A DNA stretch of 64,000 bases from Castor canadensis (GCF_047511655.1 NC_133386.1:131629866-131693865), one strand, 5' to 3'; positions 1 through 13,400 are shown, counted from the first letter of the stretch. Numbers and translations: made by a program. The notes: generated from the sequence alone by a model not told the origin.

Positions 1-733
1 TGGCCAAGGAGCAGCAAGGCAAAGGCCCAGGTGGAGCCTACCTGGTCTGTTGGGGTGGAGCGGGGGACAGGAGAGGCAGGCATGAAGTGGGGTATTTGTT
101 ACTGGGCCTGTTAGTCAGGACCTTCCAAGCCCTCAGAAGAACTGTGGCTTTTTCCCTGAGTGACTTAGAGCCATTGGAAGCTTTGAGCATAGGAGTGACT
201 GATTTGCTGTATGTTTTAAAGGGATCACTCTGCACGGTGTCTTCTTTATGGGTTCAAATCCCAACTCTGCTTCATCAGCTGCCTCACTAGGCAAGTTCTT
301 TCACTACTCAGCTGTACTCTCCTCTGTAAAAAGTAGATTCATAATATGTGCCTCACAGATCCTTGGCAGAAATTCCTGTCTGCTTTTAGTCCTAAGAATA
401 GTAGTCCTTCTGAGCAGTTGGCCTGTTTCACTCATGAACACTGTGGCTGCCTTTCTCACGCTTACTGGCTGCCGGGGAGGCTGGAGCAAAGTGTGAGCCC
501 TGCCCACATCTGACACCAGCTCCATTCCTGCTTGCTTCTCTTACACCTACTTTAAAAATGTATTTTAAATATTATCTCCTTAAATCATTCCTTTAAATAA
601 CACATGTTCCTCAATTACAAAAATAATACCTGTTAATGTTAGATATTTGGGGACATGTAGATGAAAAGGACCATGAATGAAAATATCTGTGACTCAAAGC
701 CAACTTCATGATCTTTTTGGTAGTATTCTTGTT

Positions 734-770
<37 letters not shown>

Positions 771-1377
771 GTGTATGTAGACAGAAGAAAACTGAGCTTT
801 TAAACATTTTTCTCCTTCCTCCACAGATCCTTTAATCCGATGCTCTTGTTTTTGTTCAGCTATCGGATCACGCCTTCAGTGTCTGGTGAAACGTGGAGTA
901 ATGGAGGCGCTCCCCTGGGTTTTGAGGCTTGAGGGCGAGCAACGTTGGAAGAACCGATGAAGAGTCAAGTGAGCCAAATTCCAGGCCACACAAAGACTGT
1001 TCTTAATGAGAGAAGAGAGTTTTAGAGGGAAGGTGACAAATTGGGAGCTAAGAGGGGTGGGTGTCTTCCTCAGCTTTACCCCAGGAAGAGGCATGGAGGA
1101 CCAGCCACAGGAGGCAGAAGAGTGCTGGGGAGCTCCAGGAGCAGGATGGGCCCAGTATTCCTGCTCATAAAGCATTTAGGTGCCTTGCCCCCTGCTAAGG
1201 TCCTGGTAGAGAGAGCAAAGCTGGCTGAGAGAGCCAAGCAAGTGGGGAAGGAAGCCTCGCCAATTGCCCACATCCCTGGAGAGGCTTAGATAGGGGAGGT
1301 AGGTCCTGGGCCCCTGGGTGATGGTGAGCTTTGGCGAGCTCCTCACACACAAGTAGAGCAACTGTAGTGCAACTGAC
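1..1377. other. No gene seen; TG microsatellite inside
   Basis: No open frame with exon character or splice support. 540-830 is AT-rich and holds the TG repeat. The rest is unique-looking sequence without recognisable features. Confidence 0.6.
737..769. repeat. (TG)n microsatellite
   Basis: About 16 uninterrupted TG units, then TGTGTATG. Likely polymorphic. Confidence 0.95.
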
Positions 1378-1710
1378 TCAGTTTCCTGTGGCTGCTGTAA
1401 CAGATCACCACAGACTGGGTGGCTCAGTAAGCAGAAATGGGCACTGTCTCAGTGAAGTCAGTTAAAGTCAAGGTGTTGGCAGGGCCACACTACCTCTGGG
1501 GGCCTCAGGACAGGCACTTCCTTTCTACCTCCAGCTTCTGGTGGTGTCTCTGCCCTGTTTCTCCTTAGCGTGTGGCTGCATCTTTCTCTGTGCTGTGGGC
1601 TCGTTGCCTTCTCTGTGAGTCTATCTTCTTCTGTCTCTCTTGTGAGGTGACCTGGGATAGCAGTTAGCTCCCATCCAGCTAATTCATTGTTCCTCTTAAG
1701 ACCCTGTCTT

Positions 1711-3893
1711 TTTTTTTTTAATTTTTATTTTATTCATATGTGCGTACGATGTTTGGGTCATTTTCCCCTCTTCCCCACCCCGCTCCCTCTCTTACTCTCC
1801 CTTACCCCTCGCTACCCGGCAGAAACTATTCTGCCCTTATCTCTAATTTTGTTGAAGAGAGAGTATAAGCAATAATAGGAAGGACCAAGGGTTTTTGCTG
1901 GTTGAGATAAGGATAGCTATACAGGGAGTTGACTCGCATTGATTTCCTGTGCATGTGTGTTACCTTCTAGGTTAATTCTTCTTGAACTAATCTTTTCTCT
2001 AGTTCCTGGTCCCCTTCTCCTATTGGCCTCAGTTGCTTTAAAGTATCTGCTTTAGTTTCTCTGCATTGAGGGCAACAAATGCTATCTAGTTTTTTTGGTG
2101 TCTTACCTATCCTCACACCTCCCTTGTGTGCTCTCCCTTTATCATGTGATCAAAGTCCAATCCCATTGTTGTGTTTGCCCTTGATCTAATGTCCACATAT
2201 GAGGGAGAACATACGATTTTTGGTTTTTTGGGACAGGCTAACCTCACTCAGAATGATGTTCTCCAAGTCCATCCATTTACCAGCGAATGATAACATTTCG
2301 TTCTTCTTCATGGCTGCATAAAATTCCATTGTGTATAGATACCACATTTTCTTAATCCATTCGTCAGTGGTGGGGCATCTTGGCTGTTTCCATAACTTGG
2401 CTATTGTGAATAGTGCCGCAATAAACATGGGTGTGCAGGTGTCTCTGGAGTAACCTGTGTCACAGTATTTTGGGTATATCCCCAAGAGTGGTATTGCTGG
2501 ATCAAATGGTAGATCAATGTCTAGCTTTTTAAGTAGCCTCCAAATTTTTTTCCAGAGTGGTTGTACTAGTTTACTTTCCCACCAGCAGTGTAAGAGGGTT
2601 CCTTTTTCCCCGCATCCTCGCCAACACCTGTTGTTGGTGGTGTTGCTGATGATGGCTATTCTAACAGGGGTGAGGTGGAATCTTAGCATGGTTTTAATTT
2701 GCATTTCCTTTATGGCTAGAGATGGTGAGCATTTTTTCATGTGTTTTTTGGCCATTTGAATTTCATCTTTTGAGAAAGTTCTGTTTAGTTCACTTGCCCA
2801 TTTCTTTATTGGTTCATTAGTTTTAGGAGAATTTAGTTTTTTAAGTTCCCTATATATTCTGGTTATCAGTCCTTCGTCTGATGTGTAGCTGGCAAATTAT
2901 TTTCTCCCACTCTGTGGGTGTTCTCTTCAGTTTAGAGACCATTTCTTTTGATGAACAGAAGCTTTTTAGTTTTATGAGGTCCCATTTATCTATGCTATCT
3001 CTTAGTTGCTGTGCTGCTGGGGTTTCATTGAGAAAGTTCTTACCTATACCTACTAATTCCAGAGTATTTCCTACTCTTTCCTGTATCAACTTTAGAGTTT
3101 GTGGTCTGATATTAAGATCCTTGATCCATTTTGAGTTAATCTTGGTATAGGGTGATATACATGGATCTAGTTTCAGTTTTTTGCAGACTGCTAACCAGTT
3201 TTCCCAGCAGTTTTTGTTGAAGAGGCTGTCTTTTCTCCATCGTGTATTTTTAACGCCTTTGTCAAAGACAAGTTGGTTATAGTTGTGTGGCTTCATATCT
3301 GGGTCCTCTATTCTGTTCCACTGGTCTTCATGTCTGTTTTTGTGCCAGTACCATGCTGTTTTTATTGTTATTGCTTTGTAATATAGTTTGAAGTCAGGTA
3401 TTGTGATACCTCCTGCATTGTTCTTTTGACTGAGTATTGCCTTGGCTATTCGTGGCCTCTTGTGTTTCCATATAAATTTAACAGTAGATTTTTCAATCTC
3501 TTTAATGAATGTCATTGGGATTTTGATGGGAATTGCATTTTTACTATGTTGATTCTACCAATCCATGAGCATGGGAGATCTCTCCACTTTCTATAGTCTT
3601 CCTCAATCTCTTTCTTCAGAAGTGTATAGTTTTCCTTGTAGAGGTCTTTCACATCTTTTGTTAGGTTTACACCTAGGTATCTGATTTTTTTTTGAGGCTA
3701 TTGTAAATGGAATTGTTTTCATATATTCTTTTTCAGTTTGCTCATTGTTAGTGTATAGAAATGCTAATGATTTTTCTATGTTGATTTTATATACTGCTAC
3801 CTTGCTGTAGCTATTGATGGTGTCTAGGAGCTTCTGAGTAGAGTTTTTTGGGGTCTTTAAGGTATAGGATCATATCGTCTGCAAATAGGGATC
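1711..3893 (-). mobile_element. LINE-1, 5'-truncated, minus orientation, with 13-bp target-site duplication
   Basis: Poly-T at the left end is the poly(A) tail of a minus-strand L1, followed by the 3' UTR (to about 2,185). The C-terminal part of ORF2 lies in two blocks, 2,186-2,755 and 2,850-3,515, in different frames, so it is broken. The blocks carry the conserved L1 ORF2 C-terminal region. AAGACCCTGTCTT is found at 1,698-1,710 and again at 3,894-3,906, marking the target-site duplication. The copy is non-functional. Confidence 0.95.
2186..3515 (-). pseudogene. L1 ORF2 C-terminal remnant, frameshifted
   Basis: The 221-residue block (2,850-3,515) and the 189-residue block (2,186-2,755) are pieces of L1 ORF2 downstream of the reverse transcriptase domain, including the zinc-knuckle-like [16 protein letters not shown] region. 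A frame change separates them. Endonuclease and RT domains are absent through 5' truncation. Confidence 0.92.
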
Positions 3894-3960
3894 AAGACCC
3901 TGTCTTAATCGTCTTTGTCATCTAAGGTAATATTGCCAGGTTCTGGGAGTTAGGAAGTGA

Positions 3961-6900
3961 ATATAATACCAGGCAAATGGGACCTTTTTCCCCTGCTTAC
4001 CACAGAGACCTCGCAGTAGCCAAATATGCTTCCTGAACTGACAGGTGACTGGGAACAAGGATTGGCTAGGCAATGGCCAGTGAGGGACAGCAGCCAGGGC
4101 TCAGAAAAGATGATGAACTGTCTCTCTCAGGAGACACCATTGTAGACAGGTGACATTTGAGGGCTTACCTGTAGAAACCGGGAAAAGGAGGTGTGTGTGT
4201 GTTGGGGAGGGGGTTTTACAAATGACAGATCAAGTTTCCACCACAGGATGGTGGTTCATCCTAGAAATCAAATCTAGTTAGAAAAATGAAATTACCGATT
4301 ATTTACATATCTAAGTTGTCTATAAGTGGACGCCATCACACATATCTATGTGCATACATAACCCCAAATGGGTTCTCAACTGAAAATACGATTTCGTAGA
4401 CTAATTTTGCTAACTTAATAAAATGCTCTAAACAGCTTACCATGTCATTAAATATTCTTCCACATCATTGTTTTTATGACTGCCTTTGACATTTCATCAA
4501 TCGAGTTCACAATCCTGTATACGTACCATCTTGTATATTTAAGAAATTTTATAAACTAACTTAAATCCTTTCTTTTTTTTTTTTGGCAAATGGTAAATCA
4601 ATATACTTAAGCATATCTTGCCAGGTCATTATAGGATTAACTATAATTCTATATATGTAGGATTTGACATTGAAATTTTAAAAATTCAATCAATTAAAAG
4701 ACTTAGATTTGAAATTTGAAAGTCATAAAAATCTGAAGTCATGCTTTGCAGTATTTTCTTCTCCACTACCTCTTGTTGCAGTAAAGGTGTTGTCAAAATT
4801 AGAAAGCCTTGCCTCGTACCTCTTTCCCTCCCCACTCCCATATCTAATCCGTTGTCAGGTCTGCCCATGAGCTGTTCAGCTGCCTTTGGAATCAACCAGT
4901 TTTCTTTACCCTCAGGCTCAATTTCTGGGCCAGGTCACAGTTTCTCTGCACTGCTGCCTCAGCCTCCTTCATGGTTCTCTTCCTCTGGGTTCCCCCAAAA
5001 GCAGACCCTGAGACAAAGTCACATAGTTTATTTTGGTGACTGGGAAGGGAGAGTGATTGGAGGAGCAAATAAACAGTGGGGAAAACAAAGAGAAGAAGCA
5101 ATGGGGTACCTGGAGGTACCTGCAGTGCTGAGCTGGGCTTCAGTGAGAGCCCTTCTGTTCTCCCCCAGAGGCATGAGGAGGTGATGAACCGTTTCCTGCA
5201 GAGAGGTGGGCATCAGTAGGGCAGGGCATCAGTGTCTGGGACACCAGTCTCCTGCCTTAGTTGCTCCCTCTCTTGCTTGTCTCTGCTCTGCCACTAAGGG
5301 ACGTTTCTGGGGCACTGTGTCCCAGACTGGACTGGTGTGAAGGGGGCATAGAGGGGGAGCAGGCAGAGGAACAATGAGACAGGGGCTCCCACATTTGGGC
5401 TGTCTGTATCTAAATTCACACCCACACTGAGGTGAACTGTTTGGGGTCAGAACAAGCCAGAGGGGTATGAGCAAACCTCGGGACATCAGATTGAATTTGG
5501 CTCAGACTAAATTGAAAAGCTGGAGTCTTAGCTTCAGATGAGAGGCAGAGGTGGCCCGGGCAGCCCAGGGACCCACCTGGGAGTCCACTGGCCGTGGACA
5601 GTTCATGTGGAGGGCATTGAGAACCTACCCTGTGCCTTTGACAAAGATATGAACGTACAAAGGTGTGCTTGAGACAGCAGTGATGCCAACTGACATCCTC
5701 ATATGTCTGCAGACCTTAACAGAAAAAAATGCCCCTTTTGGAATATTGCCAGTATTGGAAAACAAATGAATAAGTGGGACTTTTGTGTGTGTCATGGATC
5801 TGTTAAGAGAACAACTGTCTGGATGACAGTGACTTTCCCCAACAGCCCTGTGACTCTGCTCACTCATGGAACTCTTTAAAAAAGTCAGGGGACTTTGTTC
5901 CCTAGTCTGATTGGTAACTGGCTGTGAGGCTTTCAGCAGGGGTCCAGAGAGGCAAAGTGACATAAGCAGCGTCACACAGCACATCAAGGGTAGAGCAAGG
6001 ATTCAGACTCTCCAAGTCGGAACCTTTCTCCATCATTATTGGGTCTGACTCGAGGACAGGTCAGGCAGCTGAAGAGGACACAGCTCCCACTCTGAGTGTA
6101 CCCATGCAGGTCAGCACCAGGCCACCTTCCCTCCCTGCCCCCTCAGCATGAATAGAAGTTGCATAGACTTTTCACTTCTATTATCCTGAGCCCCTTCCTA
6201 CTTCTCCGTTGAGGGCTGTGAAAGAGTCTGCTCCCAGGTAGGGCCAAGGCAGGGGTCCAAGCCAGGTGGATGTTGGGAAGGTTTTGCTGAGCATTCAGAT
6301 GTGGTAAAGCCAGGGTCTGAGCCAGATTGCAGCTTGGTGTCGCCTGCACAGTGCAGGTGGGGTGGGGATAGCACCAGGCCAGAGCAGGGGATGGAGGCTG
6401 AGGCATATGGCATGTTTCTGACCAAGCCTCAGAGGTCACCTGTACCCTATTGCTCAAGGCAGTCAGAAGCATCTGCCCAGGTTCAAGGGCAGAGGACAGA
6501 AACTCTCCCTCTTGATGGGGAGAGGCAAGGCCCTAAAAAGATATGTAGGACAGGAGTCATTATCCAAGCTATCTTTGGGAACTATAGTTTGCCATGCCTA
6601 CCTTGTACCTGAGTTTTTGCTTTCATTATGACACCTTTCAATAAACAGAAGTTCTTGACTCCCTAGTAATTAAATTTATTGTGCTTTTCCTTTGCTTGCA
6701 TTTTAAAATATGTTGTTGAGATTCCTCCCTACCTTAAAAAAGTTTATAAAGGAAAGTTCCCCTATTTTCTCCTGAACTTAACAAAAAAGTTGGCCTTTCC
6801 ATGTTAAGACCTTTATCCATGTGGAACTGAGTCTTTGGGGTTGCGTGTAGATCACATTCATTTCTTCATAAGACAGCCAGAAGTGCCAGCGCCACTCAGG

Positions 6901-7090
6901 GAAGAGACAGGTCTTTCTTTATCTGCAAGGTGACTGCCATTTGTTGGGTTCCCATGCGAGCTGGGGTGCATTTCTGGGACCTCTGCTCTGTTGCCTTGCT
7001 CTATTTGTTCACCCTCTCAGTCAACAACCTCACTTCCTTAATTTCCATAGTTGCTCCCAAGTCTCAATCAGTGAGTCTAAAATATCTTCC
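3961..7090. other. No gene seen
   Basis: 4,240-4,740 is AT-rich. 4,985-5,230 looks like an old LTR or repeat fragment (begins TCCCCCAAAAGCAGACCCTGAG) that I cannot name. 6,430-6,560 resembles the tail of the old repeat also seen at 50.4 kb. Open frames here lack splice or domain support. Confidence 0.55.
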
Positions 7091-7297
7091 TTTTTTTTTT
7101 TTCTTTTCAGTACTGGGGATTGAACCCAGGGCCTCCGGCTTATTAAGCAAGTGCTCTACCACTTGAGCTATACCTCCAGACCTCTTGTTTTTATTTTGTT
7201 TTTGAGACAGGGTTTTGCTGACTTCCAACTGGAGATCTACCTGCCTCTCTGCCTCTTGAGCAGCTGGGATTATAGATGTGTACCACCACACCTGACT
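7091..7297 (-). mobile_element. Composite SINE (7SL-like + ID-like), reverse
   Basis: Reads, on the + strand, poly-T, TACTGGGGATTGAACCCAGG (tRNA B-box side), GCTCTACCACTTGAGC (A-box side), then GCTGGGATTATAG of the 7SL-like unit. This is the order expected for a reversed head-to-tail dimer. Confidence 0.85.
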
Positions 7298-7310
7298 TCT
7301 CCCCATTTTT

Positions 7311-7511
7311 GGGTGGTATTGGGATTTGGATTTAGGGCCTTATACTTGCTAGGCAGGCACTCTATCACTTGAGCCACTCCACCAGTCCTGTTTTGTGTTG
7401 AGTTTTTTCAAGATACGGCCTCGAGAATATTTGTGTGGGCTGGTTTTGAACCATACTCCTGATCTCTGCCTCCTGAGTAGCTAGGGTTACAGCCATGAAC
7501 AGGACCCAGCT
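7311..7511 (-). mobile_element. Composite SINE, reverse, with target-site duplication
   Basis: Second element of the same type directly next to the first. CCCCATTTTT occurs at 7,301-7,310 and 7,512-7,521, so it inserted independently beside the earlier copy. Confidence 0.82.
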
Positions 7512-7521
7512 CCCCATTTTT

Positions 7522-9879
7522 TAAAAGGTCTTTTGTTACTGTTTTTCAATAAAGTTTAAAATCTTTTTCCATAAAAAAACTTGCATGTCTATTTGTTAGA
7601 TTTGTTTCGAGGTACATTCTAATTTTTATTTCTATTATGAATACATCTTTTAAAAATTACATTTTGAACTTTATGTTGTAAGTATCTAAAATGTACCTGC
7701 TTTTGATGTATTTGTCTTATACTCATGCATTGTGCTAAAATCCTATTTTAATTATTTGTTTGTAGATTATTTATGGCTGTCTATAGATAGTATCTTCCAC
7801 AAACAATGAGTTTTGGTTTTTCCTTTCATATCTTTATGCTTCTCATTTCTCCTCCTCCTGCTGGAGGTCCCAAAAAACCAGATTCAATAGAAGGCCTGAC
7901 AGCAGGAATCCTTGTCTTGTTCAGGTTTCAAAGAAGATTTTTAAAAAGCATCTATTGAATGTGGTGATTGCTTGTGGGGTTTTGTAGGTATTCTTTATGA
8001 AGACAAGGAAGTTTGTGTCTCTTTTAGGTTTACTGAGAGTTTTTTAATCATGAATGGACATTGTACTTTATTGAATTCTTTTATTTTTCCCTCTATGAGA
8101 TGAAATAGTTTTTCCTCCTTTAATTTGCTATTGTTGAATGTTAGGATTAGGTTTGATTGTGAATGACAAAAAACCCAAAATGGTGGTACGCACATAATGG
8201 GAGTGAGAGTCCTTCTCACATTAAGTCTGGAGCAGGCAGTGCAGAGGTAGTTTGGCTACCTGCTCCTGGAAGAGCACCAGGCCTGGGCTCCTCCCTGTGT
8301 GCTCTGCCACCTCTCCCATGAGCTCATCCTCCTGATCCATGATGGTACTCAGGCCAGCACAGCCCCAGGCACCAGGGCAGCAGGAGGGTGGAAGCAGGCA
8401 AAGGTCTGGCTGGCTGGCTCTCAAGTAGGGCTCCTGGAGCCTGGTGCCCTAGATTTGGTGTGTATTTTATTTGTGATTTTTTTTTTACATCCATATTCAT
8501 AGGTTCAAGAAACTTACAGTTTTCCTTATTACATTGCCTTTGATTTTGATATGGCACAGTTGTACAAATTAGGGGTTATTCATTCCTTGAAGGCTTAGCC
8601 TTGCTTATATGACAAACTCTTTATGTTGGCAGTTGTATTGCATGCAGAATAATTTCACAATTTCAAATTCATGGAAAGCTCCAAGCAGAATAAATGTCAT
8701 TTATTTTTCCTGAACAAACTTTCTAGTGTTTTCTACCAACAAGAATGATTTTCTACAGACCCATAACAGGACAAGCAGAATCAGGCAGTGAACGTGGATG
8801 CATTACCACCAGCTGCTCCTCAGGCCCACGCAGGTTTTCTGCAGTTGTCCCAGTAATGTCATTTATAGCCAACAGATCCAGTGCAAAGTCTTGCATTGTT
8901 AGGTCTCTCAGTCTCCTTCAGACCCAGGCAGCGCTGCAGACAGATTGTCCTCGGCTTTCATGATCTTGATACCTTTGAAGACTACAGGCCACTTTTCTGT
9001 AGCACACTCTTCAAGTTTGGCTTGTCTCATGTCCCCTCATGACTTGATTTAGGCGTGGATCTCCAGCAGAGGCTGCTCTGCCCCGTCAGGTGACACACGA
9101 TTTCAACTTGTCCTGTCATCGGTGATGGGCGCTTTGATCTCTTGGAGTCTGCTTGCCAAGAAAAGCCCTGCAGAAAATGATTGCTTCCCATTTATAACGA
9201 GTAAGTATTTTGTGGGAGGCATTTTGAAACTGTATAAATATCCTGTGTCTGTTTGAATGTTGCCTCTCTGATAGTTTGGACTCACAGTTTCTTATTTGAC
9301 TCAAAGAGTCACAATCTGTTACTATCATTATTTTGATGCACAGAATGAACCAGATTGGCCCCATGGGAACTCCTACAAAGTACCTTCTGGACCTTTTTGA
9401 CGCATCCCATCCTTCTTTGAGCATGTACTTACTTTTTGGCACAGCAAGCTGTTGCAGGTTTGTTTTGTACTTTTCCTGCCCAGGGCCTGGAGTCAGCTGT
9501 TGCTACAAGGGGCCCTGGCTCCTTTGAGAAGTCAAGGTTTAAGGGCTTCAGGGTGTGGCTCCCAGGCCTTCTGATATCTCTCCAGGAGTTCACACTACCA
9601 TCTCCAATTCCAATCCAACACCACTGGGTTAATTTGGTCCCCACTCCCTGTAATTTTCCTCCTAACAGTGGAAACCTGACTCCCACCTCTTTAATGCACT
9701 TACTTGATCCTATATAACCACTCTCCCATGAGTGCCACCGCCCCTGGGTGTGGACACCTCACCTGCCTGTGCACTGGCAGCCCATGCTGGACACTGTCTC
9801 CCTCCTTGCCCCAGGGCCGAGCACAGGGGAGCAGATCGAAGTGGATATTTGTTTCAGTGACTTACTCAATGCTCAGTCT
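7522..9879. other. No gene seen
   Basis: 7,540-8,220 is AT-rich and reads like old L1 sequence in places (7,860-8,160). 8,680-9,300 may be a decayed processed copy or old repeat, but no gene was recognised. Confidence 0.5.
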
Positions 9880-9894
9880 GGCATGAGTAATCTT

Positions 9895-10110
9895 TATTGG
9901 GGGGTGGGTAGCACTGGGGTTTGAACTCAGACCCTTGTGCTCCTAGGCAGGCTTTCTACCACCTGAACCACACCCTAGCCCTTTTTGCTTTATTAATTTT
10001 TCATATTGGGTCTTTTGCTTTTTGCCAGGGTAGGCCTCAGACCATGATCCTCCTAACTGTGCCTCCTGAGTAGCTGGGATTATAGGCGTGAGCTACTGAG
10101 ACTGGACTTT
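9895..10110 (-). mobile_element. Composite SINE, reverse, with target-site duplication
   Basis: Flanked by GGCATGAGTAATCTT (9,880-9,894) and GGCATAAGTAATCTT (10,111-10,125), one mismatch. Internal order is tRNA-like unit then 7SL-like unit on the reverse strand. Confidence 0.85.
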
Positions 10111-10237
10111 GGCATAAGTAATCTTGATTTTAGAAATTTAAGTCTTATTTTATGAAAATGTCTTTTAATTTTGAATTGTCACTGAAAGAGACATGATTTG
10201 CTTTTATAACTGGGAAGAACTCTTGAGAAATATTGCC

Positions 10238-10432
10238 AATGAGGGTTGGAGTGTGGTGATGCACATCTGTAATTCCAGCTACTTGAGAGGCAGAGGTTGG
10301 AGGATCAAGGTTTGAGGCTCTGTGTAAAAACAAGACTAAAGCAGAAAAGGGCTGGGGGCATGGCTCACATGGTAGAATGTTTGTCTAGTAATTGTGAGTC
10401 CTGAGTTCAAACCTCAGTATTGAAAAAAAAAA
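10238..10432 (+). mobile_element. Composite SINE, forward
   Basis: GTGGTGATGCACATCTGTAA head, GAAAAGGGCTGGGGGCATGG junction, GAGTTCAAACCTCAGTA B-box and an A-rich tail. Confidence 0.8.
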
Positions 10433-10434
10433 TA

Positions 10435-13400
10435 TGGTCAATTTAAGTAAACACATAACTAAAAATCCTCAGTGAAATCTTGGAACTCAAGAATTCCTCA
10501 TGAGATTCCTGATTAGATGAACTTTTTCTAAACACATGGAACATGTTGGTTCCTTTATAAGTCATGTTTGATGAGTGGTTGAGCCTGTCTGATAATGGTG
10601 CCTCGTCATCACACACACTTATGCTGCATTGTCCCAGGCTGAGACACCACGGCTTGTTGTGCATGGGTTTTATGGCTCAGGAAACCCTCCCGGCTGGGGA
10701 TTGATATTTCTCTGGCTGTCAGGGTGCCTGTCTCCAGTATGCTACCTTCTGATTTCCAACCTTCTGATTTCCCTTGTCTGATCTGAAGGGGTCTGGAAAA
10801 TCCCTATGGCAGTGTCTGCTCACGTGGCACCCTGGCAGTCCAGCTCTGTGCCCTAGCCATGTGTTCTGCTCTTCCTTCTGTCTCGTGACTCTGCCTGTAA
10901 CCGGGATCTGGGTCAGGCAGGAGACCCTGGAGTCTGCTGGTCACTGGCAGAGCCATCACTTAGGGAGGTGGTGGTGGTCAGTCTCTCCTCCTCCTCTGTC
11001 CCTCCCTCTTCTGTCCCCTTTGGAACTTCCTGTCCATCTCTCATTGTCTTCCAGATGTCTTTATCCTTTCGCCATCTTTGTTACCTGTCTTCTCAGACTG
11101 ATTCTGCCACTGATTTGTTGGGTCTCTATTTTCTCATGGGGGAAACAGGGAGAGGGTTGATATAGTAGATTCTCAGCCTCTCCTGACCTTGGCAATTGTC
11201 CTTTTATTTGCTTCTTGTCTCTTTATTCCATGTTCTCTCCTCTCTGCCTCTGTTTCTCTTGGAGTCCCTTTCCCTTCTCCTTCCTCTTTCTGTCTATGAT
11301 TTTATTCTCCTCTTCCAACATCTGCTTCTTGACTTAATCTTTCTTTCTACAAGTCTTGTGCTTTTTCTCTCTCTTGGCCTTTCTCTGTTTTTCTTGCTTG
11401 TGACAATAACCTCTGTCTCCTCTCTCTGCCCTTCTCTATGGCTTCCTTGTCTGACAACTTTAATCTGAATTGTTTCCCACTCTCATCCCTTGATCACTGC
11501 CCCACAACTCTGTCCCTGACATTGCTGTCTCAGTTTTTCTTGATTCCATTGTTCCCAGGTTCCCACCCCATTCAGAGCACTGAGGACTGGGACCTGATGC
11601 CATGCAATCACTACCGAGCCAGGCTCCTCCCTGTGATGGAAAGAGTGGCTGTGAGCTGGTTCCAGGAGACATGCTGGGCCCGGCTGTCTGCCACTGTCTC
11701 AAAGAAGGCTCAGAAAGGCAGATGTGGTACTCAGATGGTGGAAATCCAGTCACAATCTACACTCTGAGAGCCGGCGTCAGTTCCACAAGCAACTCCATGT
11801 GTTGGCACGTGAATTTGCAGCTGGTCACCAGCCTGGTGTTCAGCTACTCTTGGGAGCTGCTGCTGGCACTTGAGTTTGCCTGAAGATTGCTTCCTGTCTT
11901 GGGAGTTGACTCCAGTCTTAATTGCAAGCTCTGGCTCTAGCCTGGCCCTTGGAATGGTCTCCATGTAGACGTGGATCAAGATTCAGTAGGGCAAGAATTC
12001 TGCCCCTCCATGTTGTTAGGAGCTGGCTTACTCCCCAGCAAACCTGCAGATCTGCATCTTGCAGTCTGGCCCCACGCTTTCTAGAATCCAGATCTAACAT
12101 ATGACATTTTCTGGGCATCCAGCAGTGCCAGATGCATCTGTCACCCCACCCTCATCCTCCACACACACATCTTACAGCTGCCCTGGGAGGTGGGCACAAC
12201 AGTGCTACCCTTCACAGGTGAGGAGGCTTAGGTTCCTGAGGTCACAGGAGGTCAGAGGCAGACATGTCAGCCCAGCCCAAGTCTGATCTGCCTGTGTTGT
12301 CCTTTACCCACTGTGACAACCAAAGATAGAAGGACTAGCAGTGGGGGAGAAGCTGAGTTACCCTGCAGAAGTGGACCATTGGCAGTTGAGCCTGGCCTGG
12401 AAAAGGCTCAAAAGAAATAAAGCGTGTCAGACCTGCTATTCCAACAGGGACCATGCTGGAGTCAGAGTTCAGGGCCTGGCATTTTTGGGGTGGGGCAGTA
12501 TGGGAGGGCTGACCCTTTAGGGTAAGGGGTGGAGGGCAGGCCCATCAGGTAGTGCAGTCCAGAAAGAAACAGAAGCAAGAAGGTCCCAAAGGGTGGTCCC
12601 AGAGATCACACAGGCAGTGGCAGGCTTGTATGTTTTGTGGTGCTGCCAGTGTATTATCAGCGCAGCACCACAGGAGGATCTGCCACCTTCCTAGCTCACC
12701 CTTGGAACCTCTGGAGTACCGGGTCAGCATTCTGCTCCCAGCCCATGGCAAATCCTGCAAACAGTGGGTCAGGCTGGCCCTGTTGGGGTACTGGGGCCAT
12801 GGAGAATAATTGGATAGCTTTCATGCTGCCCGTGTTCATCCCTGACCTCCAGGGCTCTGCAGGGGCTCATTTGACAAGTGCGACTCCCTTTCTCATCGCA
12901 CTGCCACTCTTGCTTTCAGCACTGTCCTATTTACTCCTTGCTAGTGCTGCTGGCTCTGTGCCGTGGGAAGCCCCTGCCAACCTACCACTGCTGCCTGTGT
13001 CCAGTTCCATCATTTAGGTGGGGACGCAGATGAAGCAGCAGGGCAGGCACAGAGTGGGGGATCAGAGAATATGGAACCCACAGATTCATGGGGGCTGCAT
13101 CTCAACCAGCTGGATTAATGAAGAGGATGTACCCAGAAATGTTATCAGGAATGAATGCAAGGGTCCTGCTTGAGCCCAGGCCAGGGTGCTCAGCCCTGTG
13201 TGGCCGTGAAGGAGGCAGACCCTGCGGGTGGCAGAAAGTGTTGGCTGGCTCTGAGTGGGCCACACTGGGGCTGCCGAAATATGAAGGTGATCTTCAGCTG
13301 CAGCCTCAGCAAGAAAGGGTGGGTGTGGTCCTGTACTCCTCCACACCCCAAGTTCCAGCTGCTGCCCAATGAGAAGCAAAAGGGCAAACTGAGAGTGCTT

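Larger units (their letters stand above)
1378..3960 (-). repeat. Old interspersed repeat interrupted by an L1
   Basis: 1,378-1,710 (GTTTCCTGTGGCTGCTGTAA onwards, with AGGTGTTGGCAGGGCC) resembles a widespread mammalian repeat. Its continuation is at about 3,907-3,960 (GGTTCTGGGAGTTAGGA), beyond the inserted L1. Similar TGTAACA-type starts occur near 42.5 and 50.1 kb. The family name is not certain by eye, and the strand is nominal. Confidence 0.5.

Noticed and set aside
7091-7183. tRNA-like A and B boxes in several places
   Set aside because: These belong to ID-like SINE units with A-rich tails. No cloverleaf with acceptor-stem pairing suggests a real tRNA gene.
10774-11468. Leucine/serine-rich open frames on the + strand
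   Set aside because: Produced by the pyrimidine-rich region (CTx and TCx codons), not by coding selection.
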